64,000 nt of DNA from Alitta virens (lineage: Eukaryota; Annelida; Polychaeta; Phyllodocida; Nereididae): the NCBI GenBank assembly GCA_932294295.1, contig OW028575.1, positions 37,016,253-37,080,252 of the forward strand, in the 5' to 3' direction. A program made the position numbers and the translations under genes. A model generated the notes under the pieces. It searched no databases. It was not told the origin of the DNA and saw nothing but the letters and a program-made list of their open reading frames with translations. Below, in pieces: positions 1 through 11,700 of this stretch. The number at the start of each line of letters is the position of its first letter. Positions within the stretch are counted from its first letter, which is position 1.

Positions 1-216
1 AACCCGGCAACATTGCCTATCACATCCAAGTCAGTGACTCTAATTTTGATAACCCACAAGACAGTGATAGCATGGCAACAACAGTGTCCACCTGGCGACA
101 TTACACCGCCCAGGGAGCAGGTAGGCACTTGGCAGCCACACCCTTACAGGCCGATTTCCCCGGCCATGCGTGTCTCCTTCTTTCCCTGATTAATATAGCA
201 CCTACAGTATTGTATT

Positions 217-1263
217 TTGAGATGCTCAAAAAAACATGATCGAGTTCAACTTTTTCGTGGCCCTAAAGATCCCCTTTCTGCCTTCTTCTACCACCCACTT
301 CGTTGGCAGAATCGTACATACATCTCGGCGGAACAGGCATACCAGCATGCCAAGTTTTCGCACCACAAACTCTGTAGATCTGCACATAATGAACTTTTCT
401 GTTGCCGATCGTCACATGATGTCAAACGAGTAGCAAACAAATGGATCAGTCGTAACAATGATTCATGGGAGATCGTTCGCTTTGATATCATGGAAGAGAT
501 CTGCACTGCTAAGCTGCAGCAGTGCAGAGCATTTAAGACCTCATTATGCCGCAGTTCAGGTGCACTCCTACTGCATAACACTGAAACTGACTCTGTATGG
601 GGATGTGGCCAAGACTTGAAAGGACTTAATAAGATGGGCCACATCCTCATGAACATTAGACAACAAGACACAGAGTACGCTAATGAATACCCACCACTTC
701 CGAAGCCCCAACAGACTAACGCTACAAACATTCAATCAAAAGAGACTAAGAATACGCCCAATGTTCTCATTGTTGGCAACTCCAATGTTCGTGGTATGGC
801 ACAACGACTTTGTGAAAGTGGACTTGATGGCACTGGCTTTGTTTATCCTGGGCACACTGCAGAACAGATTGAGGCTCGAGTCAGCAACATCAAGAAAGCT
901 TCACAGAAACCTGCACCTGATGCCATCTTTGTGCATGTTGGCGACATTGAAGTGCGAGACCGTTCTCGTAATGTAAAATCTGTGACTGACCGCATCAAGA
1001 GACTAGTGTTAAAACTTAGGTCAGATTTTACTGATAGTCGTATCATAATCAGCGGACTTCCACATGTACCAAATCAAGCTATTCTCAATGAACGTATTGC
1101 CCAGGTTAACTCAGTCAGTAGTAAGATGTGCCTTGCTATGAAGAACGTATTCTTCATATCGAACAAGACTTCAAGACTACAGCGTGACAGAATCCACCTG
1201 ACTCACCAGTCCAAAGACTTGATTGGTTGCAATGTTGCTTACCTTGTGAAGCAGTGCCTTTAA
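217..1263 (+). CDS. Retrotransposon ORF1-like protein: NADAR domain fused to SGNH-hydrolase-like domain
   Basis: The 348-codon frame has two recognisable parts. Residues about 10-150 match the NADAR (YbiA/DUF1768) fold, with a SAEQAYQHAKF motif near the start and a VWGCG segment before its end. NADAR proteins are known to act on ADP-ribosylated substrates or related N-glycosides. Residues about 183-345 look like an SGNH-type esterase domain: LIVGNSNVRG in the place of the nucleophile block, FVHVGDIEV as the central block, and RDRIHLTHQ near the end as the His block. SGNH/esterase domains are known in first ORFs of some CR1/L2-type LINEs; a NADAR domain in front is not something I know as standard. 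The frame opens without an ATG. The upstream +3 frame is open from before 217 and reaches the same A run at 230-236, so the true start probably lies upstream and a one-base change broke it. Confidence 0.75.
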   Translation: MRCSKKHDRVQLFRGPKDPLSAFFYHPLRWQNRTYISAEQAYQHAKFSHHKLCRSAHNELFCCRSSHDVKRVANKWISRNNDSWEIVRFDIMEEICTAKLQQCRAFKTSLCRSSGALLLHNTETDSVWGCGQDLKGLNKMGHILMNIRQQDTEYANEYPPLPKPQQTNATNIQSKETKNTPNVLIVGNSNVRGMAQRLCESGLDGTGFVYPGHTAEQIEARVSNIKKASQKPAPDAIFVHVGDIEVRDRSRNVKSVTDRIKRLVLKLRSDFTDSRIIISGLPHVPNQAILNERIAQVNSVSSKMCLAMKNVFFISNKTSRLQRDRIHLTHQSKDLIGCNVAYLVKQCL

Positions 1264-1264
1264 T

Positions 1265-2918
1265 GTGTTGCCCTCCACTCTGTCATCCTGTGAGGTTAAT
1301 GGTGTGTTAAATACTAATAATGTAACTGTGGTAGAGGGTGATAATGTGACTATAAACAGTGTTAGTAATAGTTTTATTGTAAGAGATGGAATCGCTAGCT
1401 TGAATAATAATGACACTAAAAGTAATTTCACAATGCCTGTTTTTGATGATATTATGACATGTAATGATGATAACAGTAGAATGAATGGTGATGATATGGT
1501 GTCGAATACTGAAATTGATAACAGTAGAATGAATGGTGATGATATGGTGTCGAATACTGAAATTGAGACTGTTAGCAATAGCGTATCCTCAATAACTAGC
1601 ATTATAAACTATAGCTCTGGCAACGCGCCAGTTTGCGATGGAAAGAACTTGATGATAATGGTATGGAATGTACATGGTTTAGGTGACAAACTAAAAGACC
1701 ATGACTTCTTATCATACATTTCTAAGCATGACATAATTATTTTTCTTGAAACTATGAAACTAGATAAATATACACCAGATACAGGCCAGTATGTGTATAA
1801 ACATTTTCAAAGGAAATTTCAACATCCACGTGCTCGGAAACCTGCTGGTGGAATAGGTGTACTCATTAGATCTAGCTTACACTCAAGTGGTGCTGTAACG
1901 GTAACGAAAAATTCAGATTTTACAGTATGGCTGAAAATAAAGCAAAACAGGCTTAACAGCATATTCTTAGCTGGGGTATATATACCCCCCCCCCCCCCTT
2001 GACTCCACCTCCACAATATCAAGTTTTCTAAACAACAACGCATTCAATCTTATTCAAGAAGAAATTGCCCACTTTAGTCAAAAGGGTAGTGTGGGAATAT
2101 GTGGTGACTTTAATGCTAGAACAGGTAAACTCCCTGACTATATTTTAACATCAGGAGATGATACTATAGATGCAATAACATTTGCAACATCAAGTGAATT
2201 TCCTCAGTACAATCGTTTCTCAGATGATAGCAAGTCAAACAGATATGGTAAAGATTTGCTTGATCTCTGTAAATCTAGCAACATGAGGATAATGAATGGA
2301 TATTTTAATAAAGATAATAGCACAGGTTCATTCACCTGTTATACACCATGTGGTAAAAGTCTAATTGACTACTTAATTTGTGATGCCTTGTTCCACCAAA
2401 ATTTGCAAAATTTGGATCTTGAACCACTGAGTGTTAATTCTGATCACAAGCCTTTGGTATTCTCTCTTACAACAAAGATAAGTCAAAGTGGTTGCTTTTT
2501 AACTAACATACCTAACCAAACACCACAAAACAGTAAGGCTAAGTTTTACAGGTATCTTTTTAATGCAGATGCTGCTTCTGGCTTAACATCATCTGTGAGT
2601 AGTGAGCATTGCTCAGTATTACATGATGCATTTATTGACAGTATAATTAGTGATAAAGGAGTTAATGATGTAGTCTCTGATGTCTACACTCTTTTGGAGA
2701 CTGCAATTTCTGAAAATTTCCTAAAAAAATATCAAAAGGCAGTAGGTGATAGCTTCCCTAGAAATGAGTGGTTCGATAATGAATGTAAACAACTCAAACG
2801 TGTTATCAATGACTTTGCTAAAACTCATGATCTGAACTTACAAGACAATTTCAGACAGTACCACTCCCTTAAAAAATCTTTAGTAAAGGCTGCAGAACTA
2901 GTGATAATGTATTCATAA
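1265..2918 (+). pseudogene. LINE linker and AP-endonuclease-like domain, frame-broken
   Basis: The first frame (1265-2002) starts with a Ser/Asn/Asp-rich linker containing a 16-residue exact tandem duplication (DNSRMNGDDMVSNTEI twice), then an endonuclease start: IMVWNVHGLGDKL, later IIFLETMKLD and GGIGVLIRSS. After a 15-base C run (1986-2000) the frame changes and the protein continues as GICGDFNARTGKL (from 2091) with SDHKPLVFS near 2440. These are the expected N, E, GDFNAR and SDH blocks of an exonuclease-endonuclease-phosphatase family enzyme, the nuclease of non-LTR retrotransposons. The second part runs to 2918, where a deletion joins it to the middle of the reverse transcriptase. Confidence 0.75.
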
Positions 2919-4483
2919 TAGACTCTCTAATATCACATTATAAATCAACTCGAAAAACCTTATATATAACATTTATAGACTTCTCGAAAGCATTTGATTT
3001 TGTCAATCGTACCTTTCTGTATTACAAAATGAGTAAGAAGGGTTATGGTGGTCGACTAGTAAGAATAATAGAAAGCATGTTCTCCAAATCCAGTGCTAGG
3101 TAAGTTAGATGGCAGGGTGAATTAGGTGCTAGCATAGATAGTACCCATGGTGTTCTTCAGGGTGGGATTGTAAGTCCAAAACTCTTTAATTTGTATTTAT
3201 CGGATATGTGTGAATATCTAGATCAGACATGTGGAGTGAAAATTAATAGTACTACTTACACACATTTGCTCTATGCTGATGATCTTGTGCTGATATCAGA
3301 AAGTCAAGATGGTATGCAAACACTCCTAGACAATCTAGAAGCCTATTGTAGGAAGTGGCATTTGATTATCAATTCTCAAAAAAGTAAAGTCATGATCTTC
3401 CATAAAAATGAGCAAAATATTGCTTGTAAAAACTACAACTTTAGTGTTGGAAATAAAGATTTAGAAGTAGTTAACTCATACAAATATTTAGGACATGTTC
3501 TTTGTAATTCAAAAAATGTACACAAAGCAATGTATGAACACCTAGCAATTCAAGCGCAGAAAGCAATGTATGCACTTAAGGAGAACACAAAGTCCACTGC
3601 AGGCTATCTGCCCCCTAAATTAAGTATGAAAATGTTCGACACCCATATACTGCCAATACTTGAATATAATAGCGAAATATGGTTCCCAGAAAAACAAATC
3701 GACACCCTCGAAAAAGTACAAATGAAATTTCTCAAGAACATGCTGGGTGTCAGGTGTCAAACTTCAACAATAGCTATTTTAGCAGACACTGGGAGGTTTC
3801 CGCTGTTTGTCAGACAACAGGTCTCAGCATTAAAATTTCTAAATAGACTCAGGTCTAACACATGTCCCTCACTTCTGCAAAGTTGCTATGAGATTCAGAC
3901 TGAGTTATATCAAAAGGGTAAACCATGTTGGCTCACGAGACTTTGCAAGGTCACCGAGACCCTCAATATGAACCATAATGAGTTTGACTTAAACAAGACA
4001 ATCGTGTCAGTGTATGAACAGGCCCATGCCAAGATGTTGCATGAGATCAATGATAGCGTACGTAACCCCAAACTGATTTGGACTTATAAAATATTCAAGA
4101 AAGATATTCGAATAGAACCCTATTTGTATCATGACTTTCCTAAATCAATTTATTGTAATATAGCTTGTTTCAGGCTGAGCTCTCACAACTTAAATATCGA
4201 ATTAGGTAGGCACAAACGCCCATTTGTGCCCGCTGAGGAAAGAACTTGTGAAAAATGCAATCTTAATCAAGTTGAAGATGAATTTCATTGCCTAATGATC
4301 GGTGAACAATTTAATGCCATTCGCAATAACCTATTTGATATAGTATGTAAATGTATTGATAACTTCTTTGTTCTTAACCCATCTGAACAATTTCTTCAAA
4401 TATTAACAAGTAAAGATACTAACTTAAACTGTGCCCTTGGAAAATTCTTAAAAATTGCAATAAAATTGGATCGTAAAACATAA
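2905..4483 (+). pseudogene. LINE reverse transcriptase and C-terminal region, internally deleted
   Basis: Motifs in order are TFIDFSKAFDFVNR (about 2968-3010), VLQGGIVSPKLFNLY (about 3150-3195) and the catalytic YADDLVL (about 3273). They identify a non-LTR reverse transcriptase. The finger region normally found before FIDFSKAFD is missing: the sequence passes from the endonuclease-side linker straight into it near 2905, so several hundred bases have been lost. A TAA near 3102 interrupts the frame. The long open part 3191-4483 ends with a Cys-His pattern, CEKCNLNQVEDEFHC, which resembles the C-terminal zinc-binding segment of many LINE proteins. Confidence 0.8.
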
Positions 4484-5040
4484 GTATTAAGTTCTCAATT
4501 ATCATAGTACTAGGAATTGACTAGTCAGGTAAATTGTCCATTACCTCTTGGACCTATCAGAGTGGTTGGTGGCACATTGAAAAAGCTGTTTCCAAGTGTT
4601 TGGATTTTCATTTGTATATATAAGCGTGTGTGTTTTATTATTATTATTATTATTTTTTTTTTTTTTATTTTTTTTTTTTTATTATTATTATTATTATTTT
4701 TTTTTTTTTTTTGTACATATCTTGTTCATTGTATTCACTTATGTAGACTGAATTGTATGTTATCTTGTTTCAACCCTTCGTGATAGGTGCTCATTATATA
4801 TCAGTATTACCAGTGGTGTTAATTGTAATAGGTGCTCAAAGATACATATATTTATTAGTTCATTACCTGCTGTATATAGTTATTTATGTTTTTACTATAG
4901 CGTTTTAGAAAAATTTCATGCCTTTATTTTATTATATTTTCTTTATTATATATGTATATATTATTATTTTCTTCTCTTCCTTTACTTTATTTTTATTTTT
5001 TATGACACATGTATCTGCACTGATATTGCGTTGTCAATAA

Positions 5041-5077
<37 letters not shown>
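4484..5077 (+). repeat. LINE 3' untranslated region with T-rich tracts and (TA)n tail
   Basis: No gene is seen here. Long runs of T and TTA repeats occupy 4636-4710, and an AATAAA-like block at about 5036 precedes a (TA)n run of about 30 bases. This is consistent with the 3' end and simple-repeat tail of the LINE. Confidence 0.6.
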
Positions 5078-5079
<2 letters not shown>

Positions 5080-5717
5080 ACTTAGTTAGATTCCCTGAGG
5101 GTGCCAGATGTCATAAGATTATACTCGATCATCAGTCACTTATTAAAAAATTTGCAACGATCAATTGAATGCTGTGGGACAGATTTTTGTCAGTTCCGAC
5201 AGGTGGCAAGATCATCGGACCGCCTTTTCTTCATACTTAAAGTTAATTGCAATTCAAGGAAGGAAGGTGACACTGAAAGAGCAATTCAACCCTCACACCT
5301 TCACATGGAAGGAATTGCAGTGACTGCATACATGTCTACCTTGCACTGTAGATATAGTACACCTATGAGCCTATGCAGTTGTTAGGGACACTTAGTGTTG
5401 TGTTTCCACAATTAAATATTTTGTAAGCAAAAATTTATAGAGTTTAATAATCAGTTTATACGTATCCAAACCGACTAAAATCGATCATCGGTTTGTTTCC
5501 CTCAACTGATGATCGACTACAAAAATGTTAACCGACTCCTGTCACTAGTTTTGTCCCTCGGCTGGGTACTACCCCATGAATTTGTGTCGCAGGTTTGGAA
5601 GTGGTACAGAAATTCCTGTCACCGAGTTGGTATGTGACCATGTTGCCGGGTTAGCAGTTGCCAGGTTGACTGCAAATCATAGAAAGTAAATGCTATGATT
5701 CATATTACCAAACTCAC
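5078..5717. other. RPA1 intron or flank; one interspersed-repeat copy
   Basis: No coding exon was found. Positions about 5225-5330 carry a copy of a repeat also found near 9450 and 13610, with the shared core GTGACACTGAAAGAGCAATT. A patch at 5462-5560 has several GATCATCGG and GACT-type short words with local inverted symmetry. The next RPA1 exon should lie further left, beyond the window. Confidence 0.5.
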
Positions 5718-8700
5718 CATTAAATCCCGAAACCTTAGCTCCCTTTACAGCCAAAATTGCATTTCCATCACATTTGAAGCCCTCAGCCTGAAAAAACCAT
5801 GGACGTTTGATTAAGGACAATACAGTGAGAAAAGAAAAAGAGATCTGCCCATATTACTAGTAGTTTCATCACCATGAACGCGGCAAATTCAGAAAAAGAA
5901 TGATATTCCTACCTCTTCACCCCACAGAGTAAGGCGGACCTGCACCTTACTATCATCAACCAAGTTCAGCTCCCTCTTCTTGATTTCCTTCTGAGATTGC
6001 TTCCCAATAATTGTTGCAACATCTTCCACACTCTTCACAACACCGATGATATCTGATGATGGTAATGCAATCAAATTTAGTAAAATTAAAGGAAAGTGTA
6101 AGTAAGATCCTGACTAAACATATATTTTACAAGTCAATTATAGAGTGCGCTGACCGATAAAACTCTCTTCCTTTTGCTGCTCCAGCTGGTTGATGGGCAC
6201 GAAGCTGAACTTCATGGTCGGTAAATCAACTTCTTCTTCACAAAGAGTAATGGTTGTCTCATTGCCCAGCGTCAATTCATATTCATTGCTTGTTCTGTTG
6301 TACTGCTTGTTGGCCGGTTTCAGATTTCCCTTTGACACATAATAAATCTGAAATAGAAACCACCTAAACTATGTCTCTTCATGTTACAGATTGCAATAAC
6401 CTCTACGTACAGAAAAAATTAATTACTAAAAGACAACCGAACCTTGTTGATCTCGATCATCTCATAGAACTTGTCCACTTGCTCATTAAAAGCTGTGACT
6501 CTAATGTCACCAGTTTCATCTGTCAAGACCATGTTGAACAATTTTCCAGAGTTTCTAGAATTTGAGTAAGTCTTTATAGCTTGCTTCTGAGTCACTCTCG
6601 CTCGTATAGTCCACCTGAAATATAATTTATCCAAATGAAACAAAAGATGGCGATCAATCAGTACAGTCAAACCTGTGTTATATGGTTACCCAAGGGAATG
6701 GATAAATTTGGCAGTTTTAGACAGGCAAAAATTTTAACTATGAAAATATCAGTCAGGGGAGAAGCTTTGCAACAGAGCGGCCGTTTACAGCTATACAGGT
6801 GGCCATTTTGGCAGGTCTGACAGTATTACTTTATCTTATACAGCAAATCACATTTTGTCATACACACCTGTTTTGGTATGGTGTCAGAGTGTTGATTTGG
6901 TGCACCCGGATAGGAGTTCCTCCAGGTGTATTTTGAGGAGCTGGTACATTCATTGGACGTTTGTTGGGCGTTGCTTTGTTCTGCACATTTTGAGCTATCT
7001 GAGGTCTGTTATTAGTAGGTTGATTGTGAAAGTTTCGATTGATCGTTGGGCCAGATGCTTCATCTCCTGTAAGATATTTTATTATAAGGTCAAGCTCAAC
7101 ACATTCTCAACATTTCTTTCATGAGTCACATTTTAAACTTGTCACTCGTCACTTACTGGCAGATGTGTCCTCGGTAGGACGGTTTTCAGTAGCCGCCCCA
7201 CTTGCCGCTGCTCCTGGCTTGAAAGCAACTGGGTTACCAATCTTTTCTCCAACATCATTTGCTGACTGGACGACATTTACTTCCAAAATAATGATGACTT
7301 TCCTGCAAGGAAAAATAGCATACACATTGTGAATTCCTGATTTGCACTTCTTGAAATGACAGAAGTTGTCTATCATGATTACTTTATAATAATTTTTCAT
7401 ATCATAAAAAATTTGTTGATGATACTAAATGTTTTGTAAATAACTTTATACTAACAATGATAATTACAAAATATTTCATATTTTCTTCTTTTATTTGCAG
7501 TTACTGTTTTCACTTTACCAAGGCCAGTATGCTGCGTCACTAAGTAGTTCTATCCAAGAAACAGTGTACGTGTGATTTTCGATATTATATCAGCATACCT
7601 TAGAATATATTCTCATGCCCCTAAGATGCAAACTATTAAAAAATTTCTTTTCACAACGTAGCTACGATTGCTGCGATAATCAGTGACAACCGCCACTTTG
7701 ATTACTTAAATTGTGTGATGCACTGTGATTGGTAGGGCTTCACACCGGTAAACGATAATATCATAAAACCGGTACTGTATGAGAGTTCCGAAACTGGTAT
7801 TCTAAAAGACGTATCATTTGATACATATCGATGCAAGAAAACCGCCAAAATTTAGCGATTGCATTAATTTCCGTCAGAGGGTGCCTATGCTGATCAACAG
7901 TACTGTGCTGCCATCTACAGTATATGAAAAAGTAAACTGTTCCCCAGGAGACCATGCAGTGACTTAAAGGAGACTATGAGCGAATTTGATATTGAAACTC
8001 TCGCGACACTAGTGTAACTTGGCGCTTGCGTGCCAAGGCAGGATGCTCTTGTAGCTTCCTTGTCCTAGAAAAACAGGTCGAGTGACAGGTGCGAGTGTTA
8101 GTTAAATAAACACCAGGGGGCCTGGGGAGGCAGGGGAGCTATTGAATGTTTACGACTGGTTGAGCTATGTTCCGTTTCCGTTTACTCCGGCAAAAGTCGG
8201 GAGTACGGGGGTCGAGTAAATTGTCCCACGTGACTTCTCGTTCCGGCCAACTCGAGCCGGTGTTCGGATTAAAACTCTCGCGACTCGAGTCACTCGAGTC
8301 ACTCGAGTCACCCGTGTAACTTAATCGAATACGCTCCATGTGACCGAATATTGACAATGAGACTACAGTGCCAAGAGAACAGAAATGTTACAGCATTAAA
8401 ATCACTTTACTGCAAAGAGTTATTGGCAGTATTTGAACCAGGAATGTCTTAATATTTTTGGATGAAATTATAGTTTTCATTCATTCATTTAGAAACAGCA
8501 CAAGATATTCAATAAATGCTTGACTAGGTTTTACAATAAGATAATTTTTATAACAAAATATATAATAATAATTTAATTTTCTTTATTTTTATTGAAGGTG
8601 CCACCATTACAGCTAATGCTCAGATGGTTTCCTGACGGACCTATATTTATAATAGTTTACAATTCATAGTTAACATCATTTAAATGTCTGTATAATAATT

Positions 8701-11700
8701 TTTGTACCATTTCCATCAAAATAAAGTATCTATCTATCTATCTAATACGAATTGTAATGTAGTCAAAGTTGTTTGCTGGATTCAGCCTTTATACGTGTAT
8801 TGTGATACGTATCGTGTATCGAACAAACGTATCAACGATACGTATCGTATCAGAAAAATGTATCGATATGGAGCCCTAGAGATTGGTTAAAATTAGCAAT
8901 CCTTAAAAATAACAGCCAATCAGTGATTAGCGCGCTTGAAGTTATTGCCTAGCATAAAAATCCTGCATGAGACTGATTACTTTTCTTATTTGAATAATAT
9001 ATAATGAATTAGCTATTAATTATATAACATGAAAAATATTATTTTACAATGTCTATGTCCATAACTTTGTTTAGGCAGATACTGTCATTAAATAACATCA
9101 GCCTTAAGTAAGCTAGATTCTAGAGGTTTGTTGTTTGGGAATATAACAAATTTACTATTAATGTATATCGATGATATGTATCGTGTATGGAATGAGTGTA
9201 TTGATGATGCATATTGTAACGTTTTAATCACACAATACAGAGCCCTAATCCAGTCTTTCCAAAGTCCGCCAGACCCCCGGACCTGACTGGTGTTTTTATT
9301 ACGCGGTTCGGCTAATTCACGTCTACAAGCGGACCTAGTGTCTGGCACAATTTTGCGTGTGTAATAGGCCTAAAAGATCACTAATTGAATCTAATAGGCC
9401 TAAGATGTATTCATTAATAACAATTAACAGGGGGCTTTGATGTACCCTTTTGTTCTGGTCACACTCAAAGTTAATTGCAATTGATGGAAGGAAGGTGACA
9501 CTGAAGGAGCAATTCAACATTCACACCTTTACATGAAGTAAACTGCAATCTATGACTGAAATAGAGATATGAATTAATTTGAAAAGTAACTGCTGGCAAA
9601 TTAAAATTCAAGTCATTTTTCTTTTCATCTTTAACTTAAAAAGTGGTCTCATCCCAGTTTCACAATAATTTGATACATGTTATGAGTTATTATCATTTGT
9701 TGATCAGAAGTATCTCATAATCTAATAGCATAGAAGTGTGTGATTTCATATTTTTTTGATATAAAAAATATTATTTCCCTTAATGACAAATATGTCTAAT
9801 AATAATGGTATGTTCCAATTTATATTGTCAGCAATTTTTGATGAATTTTTACATTCCTCGGTCTGACAAAAACTCTTTCGGTCCGGCAGAATTACCATTA
9901 TGCAGGACCAAATGTCCAGCAAAGCAAACTGATCTCGGGAAGACTGCCTAATCCAAACTGACTAACTAGCCATCGTTAGCTGGGTGTTCTGCACTAATCA
10001 GTTTAATAAAGATTTATTGAACTGAATTATATTTGGTCACTTCAAACCCACCTGTCTCCTTGAATTGTATTGCACATGAATTTGGACAACTGCAGGACAC
10101 ACATTGAGGCAATGTCATTCCTCTCAACCCACTCATTCAGCTGGGTTGCAAGCATAGCAGCTGTAAATCAAGAATATATCCGTATTATCATAAAATTTTC
10201 AGTAAAAAATAAATATGAGACTCAAATACTGACTAAAACATCAGGCGAGAACTCACAAGAATGAGTGTGGACCCCATCAGATAACAACATTCTGTAACGA
10301 TCAACTCCATTTCCACCACTGCCAGACATTTTCTTGATTCCCTGAAATGAAGTTCCTTCAATCAAACAGTTTGCACAAATTTAACCTGGTTTCTGATAAC
10401 TACAGCAACCAAACTCTGCTTCTACTTACAAGAACTTGAACTACTGGGTTGTCCAGCTGATCTCCCATCATAATGCGCTGGAACAAAAAACAATATTTTG
10501 TTGAAGCAATGTAACCTGGGGGTGGTGTTACGTGAGCGGCACGTCAATGATGCCCCGTGAGACCACCAATCATATACACATACATATTTACATATATTTC
10601 CAAAGGAATGAAAATATCCCCTTGTGACACTCTTTTTCTCTGTATATATATGGCGAATAAATGCTTGAACTTGAAACTTGGGACAGTCTTGACACCATGC
10701 CAAGTGTAACTAGATGGAGTATCATCTGTTTGTGGAGGATGATACTCCATCTACAGTATAACAATTGAACAATATACTCTCTAAAACATATGGTTGTTGT
10801 TCCTGCCATAGCCTAGGGTAAACCATGCCAGTTATGCTGTTTAAAATCAACCAATTTGGCATTCATTGCGCTATATATATGCTTGTACACTCCACAGGCA
10901 TCACAATCGCCCTCTGGTGTAGCCCCCCCCCCCCCCCCCGACCGCTGACTGCTATATATTTATACAGTAAGTATTAACAGTCAGCGGTCCGAGGGGGGGG
11001 GGGGGGGCACCAGGCTACACCAGAGGGCGATTGTGATGCCTGTGGTACACTCTGATGATTATTTACTTTGGTGAAATAGGTACCGTATCATAGAACATCA
11101 GTGACAGGAAACCAAAGCGAGTATTTTTTTCATGGGAATGGCTATTGGCACTGCATATGCAGTATACTGTATATACAGGGCCTAACATAAAGGTTCATGA
11201 CATGGTTGCCAGTTGGTAGGGCGGTTTATCGAGGGTGATGCCTGAAATCGATACTCGAGGCCTCCAAATCGATCAATACTCAAGTATTTCTAGTTTTCTG
11301 TGTTATTATTACAGACGCCAATTTTGTGAAAACAAGTCGAACATCAACATGTCATGAACGTCGTCATACTATACAACGATTGTTGGCATTAGAAAATGAG
11401 TTCACATCTGTTTAAAACATGTTTACAACAGTGGGAAACCTAATACTTTGCAAAAGTAGATAAAGTATTGGGCACATCATCAAAGTTGTTACTTTAAAAA
11501 AAACTCAATATTTATGGGAGCTAGTCAGTAATTTTCGAGCAGCAGTGCTGCCGAGCGATAATCTAATTGAGTATTTGCTCGCTCATATGCTCGATCGACA
11601 CAGGCCTACCAGTCGGGCAACCAAAGTTAATAAAATTGGTTGTCCGAACCTGAAATGTGATTGCTCAATGAAAATTTCCTTGTATATTCTTCATCAACAA

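Larger units (their letters stand above)
1..5077 (+). mobile_element. Decayed non-LTR (LINE) retrotransposon with NADAR-SGNH first ORF
   Basis: The segment reads as a LINE in order: an ORF1-like protein (217-1263), a linker plus an endonuclease region (1265-2918), reverse transcriptase and C-terminal region (about 2905-4483), and an AT-rich 3' end with long T runs (4636-4710), a TCAATAAAATAAT motif and a (TA)n tail ending near 5077. It lies to the left of RPA1 exon 10 in the same orientation as NF2, so it most likely sits in an RPA1 intron. The 5' end is not visible and may lie before position 1. It is non-functional: reading-frame shifts at an A run (230-236) and a C run (1986-2000), an internal deletion near 2905 and a stop codon near 3102. 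I cannot assign the clade with certainty. Confidence 0.85.
7303..10051. other. RPA1 intron 4: repeats only
   Basis: No exon was found in this 2.7 kb. It holds the CTCGAGTCA-type tandem repeat (8282-8311), a probable retroposon 3' end with (TATC)n tail (about 8570-8746), two copies of a CGTATCGTGTAT...GAGCCCTA repeat (8790-8880 and 9160-9247) and one copy of the GTGACACT repeat (9420-9550). A short minus-strand frame at 8139-8357 overlaps the tandem repeat and is not convincing as a gene. Confidence 0.5.

Noticed and set aside
288..731. 147-residue minus-strand open frame
   Set aside because: It is antisense to the NADAR coding frame and has no family features.
5046..5076. Long (TA)n as a CRISPR-like or regulatory array
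   Set aside because: It is a simple microsatellite tail of the LINE; no spacers or unit structure.
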